Source of the DNA: Gammaproteobacteria bacterium
GTDB lineage: Bacteria; Pseudomonadota; Gammaproteobacteria; Eutrophobiales; Eutrophobiaceae
DNA: 11,440 nt
Direction: 5' to 3'
Assembly (NCBI GenBank): GCA_015661095.1
Contig: JACVQI010000103.1
Coordinates: 1-11,440 of the forward strand
The notes below the pieces were generated by a model. That model did not search any database and was not told the origin of the DNA. It was given only the letters and a program-made list of their open reading frames with translations. Of this stretch, positions 1-6,459 are shown piece after piece (the first letter of the stretch is position 1; each line of letters begins with the position of its first letter). Both the position numbers and the translations under genes were made by a program.

Positions 1-233
1 AGGTACCTCTCATCTGTGTATCTGATAAACATCAGGGATTACTAAAATCTAAATAAATAAAATATGATCAGGATATTGCTACATATAGAGTAAGTATAAT
101 CCCGCGTTTCATTGACTAATGAGAAGTATGTCGCAAATCCTGGGTGCCCTGAAGATTTACCTGTGCCCCAATACTGGATATGGCTATAAAGTCTGTAATT
201 TGAGACAGTTTTCGCATCCTGCACCCGCCTCGC

Positions 234-1781
234 TCAATTAACAGTTCCGGTTTCCCGTTCGTGCAGTTGCAGATTGATGAGTCGCAGGGCGGCCAGGATC
301 GCGGCGAACACCTGGTTGGCGTGGACACCACGGGTTTTCAGGTTTTTATTGCCTGCTTTCCAGGTGATGATACATTCAGTCAGCGCGTTGGTTTCGCCGC
401 CCTTGGGGATGCGGACTTCGTAATCTTCCAGTTTTGGTAATTTATAATCGTACTTCGCCAGTATCTTATTAGCGGCATGGATGAATGCGTCGAAACCGCC
501 GGTGCCGGTGCCAGTCGCCTTATGCGTCTCGCCCTTGATTTCCACCTGCACACTTACGGTCGATTCCAGATCCAGGCTGCTGGTGATGGAGCAGTTCAAC
601 AATTTGATGTGATGATAATCCCTGCTTTCCATGACATCCGCGATGATAAACGGCAGGTCCTCGGGTGTAATGGTCTGTTTCGAGTCGCCAAGTTTGACAA
701 TGCGCTTTAACACCTTGTCCTGGATCTCCTCGCTCAGGCTGAGGTCCAGGGCTTCCAGGTTTTTCAACAATGATGCCTTACCGCTCATTTTCCCTAATGC
801 ATAAACACGTTTACGGTCGAACCGTTCCGGCCGCAGATTGCTTTCATACAATCCGCCCTTGTGATCGCCGTCGGCATGGATGCCAGCGGTCTGGGTGAAC
901 ACATCCGAGCCGACGACCGGCATGTTGCCGGATACCCATTTGCCCGAGAAGTTTTCCACCATGGTGCTGAGATCCAGGATATGTTGTTCATTAATGGAGA
1001 GTTGCATACCCAGTTTGTCCTTGAGGACGACCGCGACTTCAGCCAGGGAGGCATTGCCGGCGCGTTCGCCCAGGCAATTGATGGTGCAGTGGATGCCGGT
1101 GGCTCCAGCTCGGACCGCTGCCATGACATTGGCCGTCGCCAGACCGTAATCGTTATGCGGGTGGAAGTCGAAATTCCGCTCCGGGTAACGTGTGACCATA
1201 TCCTTGATGCCGTCATAGACTTCATCCGGTCCCAGCACGCCCAGGGTATCGGGCAGCAGGAAGCGATTGATGCCGTAATCCCGCATCGCATCCATCAAGC
1301 TGAGGACGTATAGCGGATTGTCACGGTAACCATTGGACCAGTCTTCCAGGTACATGTTGACCTTCAGGCCCTGATCCAGGGCATATTTGACAGTCTTATG
1401 GATGTCGGCGACGTGTTCCGTCAGGGTTTTGTTAAGCTGGGTGCGGCAGTGATTCTCGCTGCCCTTGGTCAGCAGGTTCAGGGTTTTGCCGCCGGTTTTG
1501 ACGATCCAGTCGACGCTGCGTTTGTGATCGACGAAACCCAGCACTTCCACTCGTTCCAGGTAACCCTCGGCGGCGGCCCAGCGGTTGATTTCCGAGACTG
1601 CTTCCTTTTCCCCTTCCGAGACCTTGGCCGAGGCAACTTCGATACGGTCGACCCCCAGCCTTTTCAACAGGGCCTTGGCGATATTCACCTTTTCATCGGG
1701 CGTAAAGGAAACGCCCTGGGTCTGTTCGCCATCCCGCAGGGTGGTGTCCATCAATTGAATGTGGCGGCTGGTATTCGTCAT
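234..1781 (-). CDS. cimA: Citramalate synthase, Leptospira CimA type (or 2-isopropylmalate synthase paralogue)
   Basis: This is a 515-residue enzyme of the DRE-TIM metallolyase family, which condenses acetyl-CoA with a 2-oxo acid. If it is CimA, it makes (R)-citramalate from pyruvate and opens the threonine-independent route to 2-oxobutyrate and isoleucine in the cytosol. The catalytic barrel starts at LRDGEQT (residues 15-21, metal ligand D17). HPH at 207-209 supplies two more metal ligands, and E146, H302 and Y312 match catalytic residues of the Leptospira enzyme. L81, L104 and Y144, the hydrophobic residues reported to select pyruvate there, are all present at identical numbering. A C-terminal allosteric domain (about 390-510) is complete, so feedback control is likely. 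Length matches Leptospira CimA (516). Bacteroidetes proteins of this subfamily are often annotated as 2-isopropylmalate synthases, so specificity is inferred. The ATG at 1781 is kept because alignment to CimA begins there. Its Shine-Dalgarno is weak. Confidence 0.88.
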   Translation of the reverse strand: MTNTSRHIQLMDTTLRDGEQTQGVSFTPDEKVNIAKALLKRLGVDRIEVASAKVSEGEKEAVSEINRWAAAEGYLERVEVLGFVDHKRSVDWIVKTGGKTLNLLTKGSENHCRTQLNKTLTEHVADIHKTVKYALDQGLKVNMYLEDWSNGYRDNPLYVLSLMDAMRDYGINRFLLPDTLGVLGPDEVYDGIKDMVTRYPERNFDFHPHNDYGLATANVMAAVRAGATGIHCTINCLGERAGNASLAEVAVVLKDKLGMQLSINEQHILDLSTMVENFSGKWVSGNMPVVGSDVFTQTAGIHADGDHKGGLYESNLRPERFDRKRVYALGKMSGKASLLKNLEALDLSLSEEIQDKVLKRIVKLGDSKQTITPEDLPFIIADVMESRDYHHIKLLNCSITSSLDLESTVSVQVEIKGETHKATGTGTGGFDAFIHAANKILAKYDYKLPKLEDYEVRIPKGGETNALTECIITWKAGNKNLKTRGVHANQVFAAILAALRLINLQLHERETGTVN

Positions 1782-1963
1782 GGCTCAACTATATAACACA
1801 CGTTACTGGCTTTGAAAGCATAAGGAGTGAATTTTGCGGATCAATCGCTGGATTTTAAGGTTCAATGCCGTTGTACGGATATATTATTAACGACAGATCT
1901 GCGCGGCCAGGGACCGGCGTTTGAATGAGCGAGAACGCAGGTCGATGGATTTTTCAACAAAGC
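1782..1963. other. Intergenic region between cimA and cupin gene
   Basis: This 182-bp gap separates two minus-strand genes. No coding sequence is supported here. The only structure I see is the inverted repeat at 1896-1943. A TATATA lies at 1790-1795, just upstream of the cimA start on the minus strand. If it were a -10 element, the leader would be only a few bases long, so I do not call it a promoter. Confidence 0.5.
1896..1943. repeat. Nested inverted repeat downstream of the cupin gene
   Basis: GATCTGCG (1896-1903) pairs with CGCAGGTC (1936-1943) with one mismatch. A second pairing, GCGTT (1917-1921) with AACGC (1934-1938), shares the right arm. It lies 20 bases past the cupin stop codon. 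It resembles degraded copies of dispersed intergenic hairpin repeats seen in proteobacterial genomes. There is no clean T-run on the minus strand next to it, so it is not a confident Rho-independent terminator. Confidence 0.35.
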
Positions 1964-2455
1964 TTATTTTTCGACTTCGCCATCCCAGTACTGAGCAGCG
2001 CTATCCTCGTGGGCGATGAAGGCCTTTCTGGGGCCACCGGGCGTGAAGGAATAGGCGCCGTACTTGCCCGAGTCCGGGTAATAACACAACTCCGGTGTCT
2101 CCATGGTACTCAGTGCCAGGTAACGGAGCAGGGCAGTGGAGGTGTTGATGATCTGGTGGGCCGTGTTATCCCCGGGCGGTGTAAAGATAATATCTCCGGC
2201 CTTGATGTCATGCTGCTGGTCGTTATAGCGCAGGCTGCCACTGCCCTCGAGAATAATGAATAGCTCTTCAGCGCCGTAGTGCAGATGATAGGGCCAGGCT
2301 TTTTTGCCGGGCTCCAGTTCCACCAGGGTGCAACCCATTTTCTCCATACCCAGTACCGGACCGAGCCGGCCCATGCGTGCGGCGAATTCGTCACCCTGAC
2401 CGAAAGCGGTCCGTTCAATTGCATCGATATGAATGATAGGTGGGTTGTTGGCCAT
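1964..2455 (-). CDS. Small single-domain cupin protein (COG3837-like)
   Basis: This 163-residue protein has one beta-barrel cupin domain at about residues 40-118. Cupin motif 1 is seen as H57-x-H59 followed by E63/E64 and G71. Motif 2 is G87 through PPGD (93-96), H100 and N104. The metal site (H57, H59, E63 or E64, H100) is therefore intact, so it could be a metal-dependent enzyme or a small-molecule sensor. The C-terminal segment YYPDSGKYG (125-133) with a following GGP is a hallmark, from memory, of the uncharacterised COG3837 cupins. No substrate is known for these and I do not assign one. There is no signal peptide, so it is cytosolic. GAGGAG six bases upstream of the ATG (CTCCTC at 2462-2467 on the plus strand) fixes the start. 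It is divergent from the catabolic operon and may share its control region. Confidence 0.85.
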   Translation of the reverse strand: MANNPPIIHIDAIERTAFGQGDEFAARMGRLGPVLGMEKMGCTLVELEPGKKAWPYHLHYGAEELFIILEGSGSLRYNDQQHDIKAGDIIFTPPGDNTAHQIINTSTALLRYLALSTMETPELCYYPDSGKYGAYSFTPGGPRKAFIAHEDSAAQYWDGEVEK

Positions 2456-2539
2456 AATCGTCTCCTCAATCTTTTCAGGTTATGCCGCGTGTTGAGTGAT
2501 CGTGAATGAATACAACAGCAGCGACAGTATGACAGTACT

Positions 2540-2566
2540 CCATCGACTGCAAGCGATGGCAGTCGA
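2540..2566. repeat. Two mutually exclusive inverted repeats upstream of the cupin gene
   Basis: TCGACTGC (2543-2550) and GCAGTCGA (2559-2566) form a perfect 8-bp inverted repeat with an 8-bp spacer. CCATCG (2540-2545) and CGATGG (2554-2559) form a second perfect 6-bp inverted repeat that uses part of the same bases, so both cannot form at once. The region lies 85-111 bp upstream of the cupin ATG and would fall in its leader if transcription starts further upstream. It could be an operator or an alternative-fold leader; no function can be assigned. Confidence 0.45.
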
Positions 2567-2612
2567 CCCTGGTCTCCGGTGCTCACTCGATTCATTGCTT
2601 AACTTGCGGGGC

Positions 2613-2630
2613 TTTTGATTTGAATCAAAA
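2613..2630. promoter_or_regulatory. FNR/Anr-type binding site
   Basis: TTTTGATTTGAATCAAAA is an 18-bp perfect palindrome. Its core, TTGAT-TTGA-ATCAA (2615-2628), matches the FNR consensus TTGAT-N4-ATCAA at every defined position. FNR/Anr-class regulators activate or repress genes when oxygen is scarce. The site is about 185 bp from the SDR start and 166 bp from the cupin start, so either gene could be the target. A plausible -10 lies downstream toward the operon, although the spacing is two to three bases shorter than for a textbook class II FNR promoter. Confidence 0.6.
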
Positions 2631-2644
2631 ACTACTGCCAGGAA

Positions 2645-2653
2645 TGCTTTAAT
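2645..2653 (+). promoter_or_regulatory. Possible extended -10 promoter for the catabolic operon
   Basis: TGCTTTAAT fits an extended -10: TGn followed by TTTAAT, five of six matches to TATAAT. No -35 hexamer is seen at the proper distance. The right half of the FNR-type box occupies that position, as expected for an activator-dependent promoter. Predicted transcription would begin near 2660, inside the TetR-type operator. This is a sequence-only prediction with moderate support. Confidence 0.35.
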
Positions 2654-2679
2654 CTATTCACTGAATGAATAGCCATTCA
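2654..2679. promoter_or_regulatory. TetR-family operator, FadR-like
   Basis: Two overlapping palindromes occur here. CTATTCA (2654-2660) and TGAATAG (2666-2672) are perfect 7-bp arms around 5 bp. TGAATG (2662-2667) and CATTCA (2674-2679) are perfect 6-bp arms around 6 bp. The 18-mer at 2662-2679, TGAATGAATAGCCATTCA, agrees with my memory of the Bacillus subtilis FadR (TetR family) consensus TGAATGAMTANTMATTCA at all defined positions but one. It sits right after the possible -10, where a repressor would block initiation. The likely ligand protein is the TetR regulator encoded at 8364-9029. A lone half site, TGAATGAATA, also occurs at 2503-2512 near the cupin gene. Confidence 0.55.
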
Positions 2680-2792
2680 ATTAATAATAATATTTAAAAA
2701 ACAATTAGTTGCAATATTTTATAGCTATAAATACCTTTTATTTGCCGGCTGCATTGCCAGTGCGGCTGACAGCAATTTGACCTTATCTTAAT

Positions 2793-2797
2793 GGGAG
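2793..2797 (+). promoter_or_regulatory. Ribosome binding site that fixes the SDR start
   Basis: GGGAG lies 8 bases before the ATG at 2806. An earlier in-frame ATG at 2791 overlaps this motif and has no Shine-Dalgarno of its own, so 2806 is the better start. Confidence 0.7.
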
Positions 2798-2805
2798 AAA
2801 TCGTA

Positions 2806-3552
2806 ATGAAACTAGCTAATAAAGTTGCCATCGTAACAGGCGCGGCTTCCGGTATCGGCAAGGCGACCGCCCAGGCCATGGCCAGAGAAGGCGCCCATGT
2901 TTTTCTGGCGGATATCAATGACGAGGCTGGGGCCAAAGTCGCGGCAGAGATCCGTGGCACGGGCAAGCAGGCGGATTTTATCCATCTCGATGTAACCTCC
3001 AGTGATTCGATCAACGCCTTCAAGCAGCAGGTAACGGCCAAGAAACCGCAGGTCGATATTCTGGCGAATGTCGCCGGTTGGGGCAAGATTCAACCCTTCA
3101 TCGAGAATACCCCGGATTTCTGGGAAAAGGTCATGGCCCTGAATCTGATGGGACCGATCATGCTGACCCGCGCTTTTATCGAGGGCATGATAGAGCGTAA
3201 CAGCGGCAAGGTTGTAGTCGTGTCCAGCGATGCCGGACGGGTTGGTAGTATGGGGGAAACAGTTTATGCCGCCGCCAAAGGTGGCGCCATTGCTTTCTGC
3301 AAAAGTCTGGCCCGGGAAGTGGCCCGCTATAATATCAATGTAAATAGCGTCTGTCCCGGTCCCACCGATACGCCATTATTGGCCGCGGTGCCGGAGAAGC
3401 ATCAGGAAGCATTCATCCGGGTGACGCCCATGCGTCGCCTCGCCAAACCCGAGGAAGTCGCGGACGCCGTTGTCTTTTTCAGCAGCGACGAGGCGAGTTT
3501 TATCACCGGCCAGGTGTTGAGTGTCAATGGCGGCCTGGTGATCCCCGGTTAG
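2806..3552 (+). CDS. BadH-like short-chain dehydrogenase (2-hydroxycyclohexanecarboxyl-CoA dehydrogenase type)
   Basis: This is a 248-residue classical SDR. It has a Rossmann nucleotide site TGAASGIG (11-18), D36 at the end of beta-strand 2 (favours NAD+ over NADP+), N88-x-A-G91, and the catalytic set N113, S141, Y154 and K158. The segment from SDAGRVGS (141-148) through VYAAAKGG (153-160) to VCPGPTDT (182-189) closely follows Rhodopseudomonas palustris BadH as I remember it. BadH oxidises 2-hydroxycyclohexanecarboxyl-CoA to the 2-keto thioester. The family also includes many 3-hydroxyacyl-CoA dehydrogenases, so substrate is inferred from the neighbours. It is the first gene of the operon, with a GGGAG ribosome site. 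Its stop is 45 bp before the next gene. It is cytosolic, full length, and has no missing catalytic residue. Confidence 0.85.
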   Translation: MKLANKVAIVTGAASGIGKATAQAMAREGAHVFLADINDEAGAKVAAEIRGTGKQADFIHLDVTSSDSINAFKQQVTAKKPQVDILANVAGWGKIQPFIENTPDFWEKVMALNLMGPIMLTRAFIEGMIERNSGKVVVVSSDAGRVGSMGETVYAAAKGGAIAFCKSLAREVARYNINVNSVCPGPTDTPLLAAVPEKHQEAFIRVTPMRRLAKPEEVADAVVFFSSDEASFITGQVLSVNGGLVIPG

Positions 3553-3597
3553 TGCGATTATCAAATTCTCAATCTTAATATATCGGAGTAAATCATT

Positions 3598-4416
3598 ATG
3601 TATAAACTCAAAGGCGCTGAGCTGAAACCCCAGCATTTCAAATGGGAAGTCAAAGACAAGGTTGCAACCATCACCCTCAACCGGCCGGAGCGGAAAAATC
3701 CGCTGACCATGGAAAGCTATGCCGAGCTGCGTGACACCTTTCATAAATTGCAGTATTGCGATGACGTGAAAGTGGTGGTATTCACCGGCGCTGGCGGTAA
3801 CTTCTGTTCCGGTGGCGACGTCCATGACATCATCGGGCCGTTGACCAAAATGGATATGGGCGGCTTGCTGGACTTTACCCGCATGACCGGTAATCTGGTC
3901 AAGGAGATGCGCAATTGTCCGCAACCGATCGTCTCGGCGGTGGAAGGCATCTGTGCCGGGGCGGGTGCGATCATCGCCATGGCCAGCGATATCCGTTACG
4001 GCTCAGAGGATTGCTCCACGGCGTTTCTGTTTGTCCGCGTTGGTCTGGCCGGCTGCGACATGGCGGCCTGCTCTATCCTGCCGCGTATCATTGGTCAGGG
4101 GCGGGCTTCGGAGTTGCTCTATTTCGGCCGCGCCATGACTGCCAAGGAAGGGTTCGACTGGGGCTTTTATAGTCAATTATTCCCGGCTGGTCAGGTATTG
4201 GAGAATGCCCAGAAATTCGCGCATAAACTGGCTGTCGGTCCGACCTTTGCCCATGCCATGACCAAGAAGTGTCTGCATCAGGAATGGGACGTCAGTATCG
4301 AACAGGCCCTGGAGATCGAGGCCGAAGCCCAGGCCATCTGCATGCAGACTGAGGATTTCAAACGCGCCTATCGGGCGTTTGTCGCCAAAGAGAAACCGGT
4401 GTTTGAAGGTAATTAA
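3598..4416 (+). CDS. Atypical crotonase-fold protein lacking both hydratase glutamates
   Basis: This 272-residue crotonase superfamily protein has an oxyanion-hole region CSGGD (70-74) and GAGA (121-124). At the position of the first catalytic glutamate of enoyl-CoA hydratase (E144 in the rat enzyme) it has I125. In place of the PE of the second, it reads LFVRVGLAGCD (144-154). D154 aligns roughly with the catalytic aspartate of dienoyl-CoA isomerase and lies near the active aspartate of MenB/BadI-type enzymes. Simple hydration is therefore unlikely. Isomerisation, C-C hydrolysis of a ring ketone or another crotonase reaction is more plausible. In the context of the operon, ring opening of a 2-ketocycloalkyl-CoA is the attractive guess, but overall sequence is not close to BadI. 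A GGAG nine bases upstream supports the start. The gene lies between the SDR and the acyl-CoA dehydrogenase, 18 bp from the latter. Confidence 0.85.
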   Translation: MYKLKGAELKPQHFKWEVKDKVATITLNRPERKNPLTMESYAELRDTFHKLQYCDDVKVVVFTGAGGNFCSGGDVHDIIGPLTKMDMGGLLDFTRMTGNLVKEMRNCPQPIVSAVEGICAGAGAIIAMASDIRYGSEDCSTAFLFVRVGLAGCDMAACSILPRIIGQGRASELLYFGRAMTAKEGFDWGFYSQLFPAGQVLENAQKFAHKLAVGPTFAHAMTKKCLHQEWDVSIEQALEIEAEAQAICMQTEDFKRAYRAFVAKEKPVFEGN

Positions 4417-4434
4417 ACCGGACGACTCTTTACC

Positions 4435-5574
4435 ATGGTAGACAGTACTTTTCTGGATTGGCCGTTTCTCGATGACGAACATCGAGTCCTGGCCAGAGAC
4501 CTGCGGCAGTTCGCGGCGCAACACATCGCGCCGCTGCCTGAACCCGATCATGACCACGCCGCTATCGATGCGCACTGCCGGCAGCTGATCCGTCTGCTCG
4601 GTGATGCTGGCTGGCTGCGCTATACGGTTCCGGATGAGCACGCCGGCGGTTTTAAATTCAGTGTCCGCAGCCTGTGTCTGGCGCGCGAGATCCTGGGCAG
4701 CGGTCCGATCTCGCTCTATGCCAATGCCGAACAACGCCGCTGCTATCTGCCGCCGGTCGCGGCCGGCAAGGCCATTGCCGCCTTCGCCATTTCCGAACCG
4801 GAGGCCGGCTCCGATGTTGGCGCCATGACCACCAGTGCCAGCAAGAGCGGCGATCATTATGTTCTGAACGGTATCAAGACCTGGATCTCGAATGCCGGGA
4901 TCGCCGACCAATACACGGTGTTTGCCCGCACCGGGGAAGGACCGGGTACCAAGGGCTTGTCCGCGTTCATCGTCGAGGCGGGTACACCGGGATTGCGGGT
5001 GTCCGAACGGATCACAGTGAATGCGCCGCATCCGCTGGGCACGCTGAAGTTCGAGCAATGCCGCATCCCGGCCGGACAACTGATCGGCAAGCCGGGCGAG
5101 GGGTTCAAGATCGCCATGGGCACACTGGATGTATTCCGCGCAACGGTCGGCGCCGCCGCGCTGGGCTTCGCCCGCCGCGCCATGGATGAGGCCCTGCGCC
5201 GCATCCGGCAACGCCAGGTATTCGGCAAACCCCTCAGTGACTATCAACTGACGCAAGTCAAAATCGCCGATATGGCGGTGAGTATCGATGCCGCCGCCCT
5301 GCTGATTTACCGGGCGGCCTGGACCAAGGATCGTGATATCCGCGGGCGTGTGACCCGGGAGGCATCGATGGCGAAACTATTCGCGACGGATGAGGCGCAG
5401 CAGGTTATCGATCAGGCGGTACAGTTGTTCGGCGGTCTGGGCGTAGTGTCCGGGAACACCGTCGAAAACCTGTATCGGGAGATACGCTCGCTGCGGATCT
5501 ATGAAGGTACCAGCGAGGTCCAGAAGTTGATCATCGCCGGAGAGGTCATGAAGGGACTCTCCGATGCGACATGA
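4435..5574 (+). CDS. Acyl-CoA dehydrogenase with an internal N-domain deletion
   Basis: This 379-residue FAD flavoprotein introduces the 2,3-double bond in an acyl-CoA and passes electrons to ETF. The FAD/substrate loop AISEPEAGSD (118-127) and W150-I-S are typical. The catalytic base is E357 in YEGTSE (356-361), and the C-terminal helices with GGLGV (333-337) are intact. Between AGG (70-72) and ANAEQ (96-100) there are 23 residues where common family members have about 40. The sequence jumps from LAREIL straight to GSGPISL, skipping the segment that in MCAD contributes to the acyl pocket. The reading frame is kept. The role would fit cyclohexanecarboxyl-CoA dehydrogenase (AliB-like), and similar proteins occur, from memory, in 2-aminobenzoyl-CoA gene clusters. 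There is no good Shine-Dalgarno before the ATG, so translation is probably coupled to the gene 18 bp upstream. Confidence 0.88.
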   Translation: MVDSTFLDWPFLDDEHRVLARDLRQFAAQHIAPLPEPDHDHAAIDAHCRQLIRLLGDAGWLRYTVPDEHAGGFKFSVRSLCLAREILGSGPISLYANAEQRRCYLPPVAAGKAIAAFAISEPEAGSDVGAMTTSASKSGDHYVLNGIKTWISNAGIADQYTVFARTGEGPGTKGLSAFIVEAGTPGLRVSERITVNAPHPLGTLKFEQCRIPAGQLIGKPGEGFKIAMGTLDVFRATVGAAALGFARRAMDEALRRIRQRQVFGKPLSDYQLTQVKIADMAVSIDAAALLIYRAAWTKDRDIRGRVTREASMAKLFATDEAQQVIDQAVQLFGGLGVVSGNTVENLYREIRSLRIYEGTSEVQKLIIAGEVMKGLSDAT

Positions 5575-5700
5575 TGTACACCACAGATTAATCCGGGACT
5601 CTGCCAGTCTTTTGGCCTGGATCCAGCCGGCGCCGCTACAAAACAAACCCAGAAATTCAGATGCCGTCGCAGGTGAATTGAGCATGCTTTGGAGGACCCG
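5575..5700 (+). other. 126-bp gap inside the operon
   Basis: This is the longest spacer in the operon, while the neighbouring junctions are 45 bp, 18 bp and an overlap. I see no gene. The ACAD frame stays open for 33 further codons after its stop, which can be chance. CTGGATCCAG is a 10-bp palindrome in the middle. It may be a leftover of a lost gene or a processing site; nothing in it decides this. Confidence 0.4.
5691..5695 (+). promoter_or_regulatory. Ribosome binding site that fixes the enoyl-CoA hydratase start
   Basis: GGAGG lies 5 bases before the ATG at 5701. A TTG four codons upstream overlaps this motif and cannot be the start, so translation begins at 5701. Confidence 0.75.
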
Positions 5701-6459
5701 ATGATTGAACTGAACATCGATAAGCAAATCGCGACCGTGACGCTGAACCGTCCGCCGGTGAATGCGCTTAGCGACACCATGACGGAACGCCTGAGTGAAA
5801 TCCTGGATGAGGTCGAGGCAAACAGGGATGTAGCCGTGCTGCATCTGCGCAGCGCCCAGAAGGTTTTTTGTGCTGGCGCTGACCTGGCCATGATGCGGGA
5901 ACTCCTGGCCACGCCGGCGGGTTGTGATCGGATGATCGAAATCGTGCGCAATATCCAGCAGGTATTTTTCAGACTGGAAAATGCGGACGTGGTGAGTGTC
6001 GCGGAACTGGGTGGGGCGGCGTTGGGTGGTGGTTTTGAACTGGCCCTGGCGTGCGATCTGCGTATCGCTGCAAATGAAGCAAAACTCGGCTTGCCGGAAG
6101 CGAATCTCGGGCTATTGCCCGCGGCAGGTGGAACCCAGCGTATGCCGCGCATCGTTGGTGAAGCCATGGCCCGGCGGCTGATCCTCGGCGCGGAAGTGGT
6201 GGATGGTCGGGAAGCGGCCCGCATCGGACTGGTGCACTGGTCGGCGCCACGGGAGGCATTGCCTGCTTTCGCAGAACAGCAGGTGCAGCGGCTGGCTGGT
6301 TTGCCAGCGGCGGCGCTGGCGGCGAACAAGCGCTGTCTCGCCGCGTCTCGAGAAGATTCCATTAACGGGTATGAACTGGAATTAACGGAGACCAGAAAAT
6401 TGCATGATAACGCGGAAACCAAAAGGCGTATCAAGGCCTTTCTGGAAAAGTCGAAATGA
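5701..6459 (+). CDS. Enoyl-CoA hydratase (canonical crotonase)
   Basis: This 252-residue crotonase adds water across the 2,3-double bond of an enoyl-CoA. Both catalytic glutamates are present: E113 in GGGFELALACD (109-119) and E133 in LPEANLG (131-137), followed by AGGTQRMPR (142-150). The oxyanion hole is formed by CAGAD (57-61) and G110. The family is large; the operon suggests a cyclohex-1-ene-1-carboxyl-CoA hydratase role like BadK, which is inference. It contrasts with the first crotonase of the operon, which lacks these glutamates, so the two are not redundant. Its stop overlaps the ligase start in an ATGA arrangement, indicating translational coupling. Full length. Confidence 0.9.
   Translation: MIELNIDKQIATVTLNRPPVNALSDTMTERLSEILDEVEANRDVAVLHLRSAQKVFCAGADLAMMRELLATPAGCDRMIEIVRNIQQVFFRLENADVVSVAELGGAALGGGFELALACDLRIAANEAKLGLPEANLGLLPAAGGTQRMPRIVGEAMARRLILGAEVVDGREAARIGLVHWSAPREALPAFAEQQVQRLAGLPAAALAANKRCLAASREDSINGYELELTETRKLHDNAETKRRIKAFLEKSK

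Larger units (their letters stand above)
2456..2805. other. Divergent control region between the cupin gene and the catabolic operon
   Basis: This 350-bp stretch has no gene. It carries the regulatory sites listed separately: a tandem GACAGTA repeat and overlapping inverted repeats on the cupin side, an FNR-type palindrome near the middle, then a possible extended -10 and a TetR-type operator, and an AT-rich tract at about 2680-2740 leading to the operon. Its length and density of palindromes suggest that expression of one or both flanking units is controlled by at least two regulators. Confidence 0.7.

Noticed and set aside
42..224. Minus-strand 60-residue open frame after cimA
   Set aside because: It has an alternative start, no recognisable motif, AT-rich low-complexity content at its end, and overlaps another short frame. 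No evidence that it is coding.
2706..2731. TTGCAA (2709-2714) with TATAAA (2726-2731) as a promoter
   Set aside because: The spacing is only 11 bases, far below the usual 16-18.
3598..4416. Naming this crotonase BadI
   Set aside because: The active-site aspartate region is only loosely similar and the rest does not resemble the MenB/BadI branch; the role is left as a hypothesis.
4177..5256. Long antisense frame (359 residues) opposite the acyl-CoA dehydrogenase
   Set aside because: It mirrors a GC-biased real gene; no domain is recognisable and the sense strand has complete family motifs.
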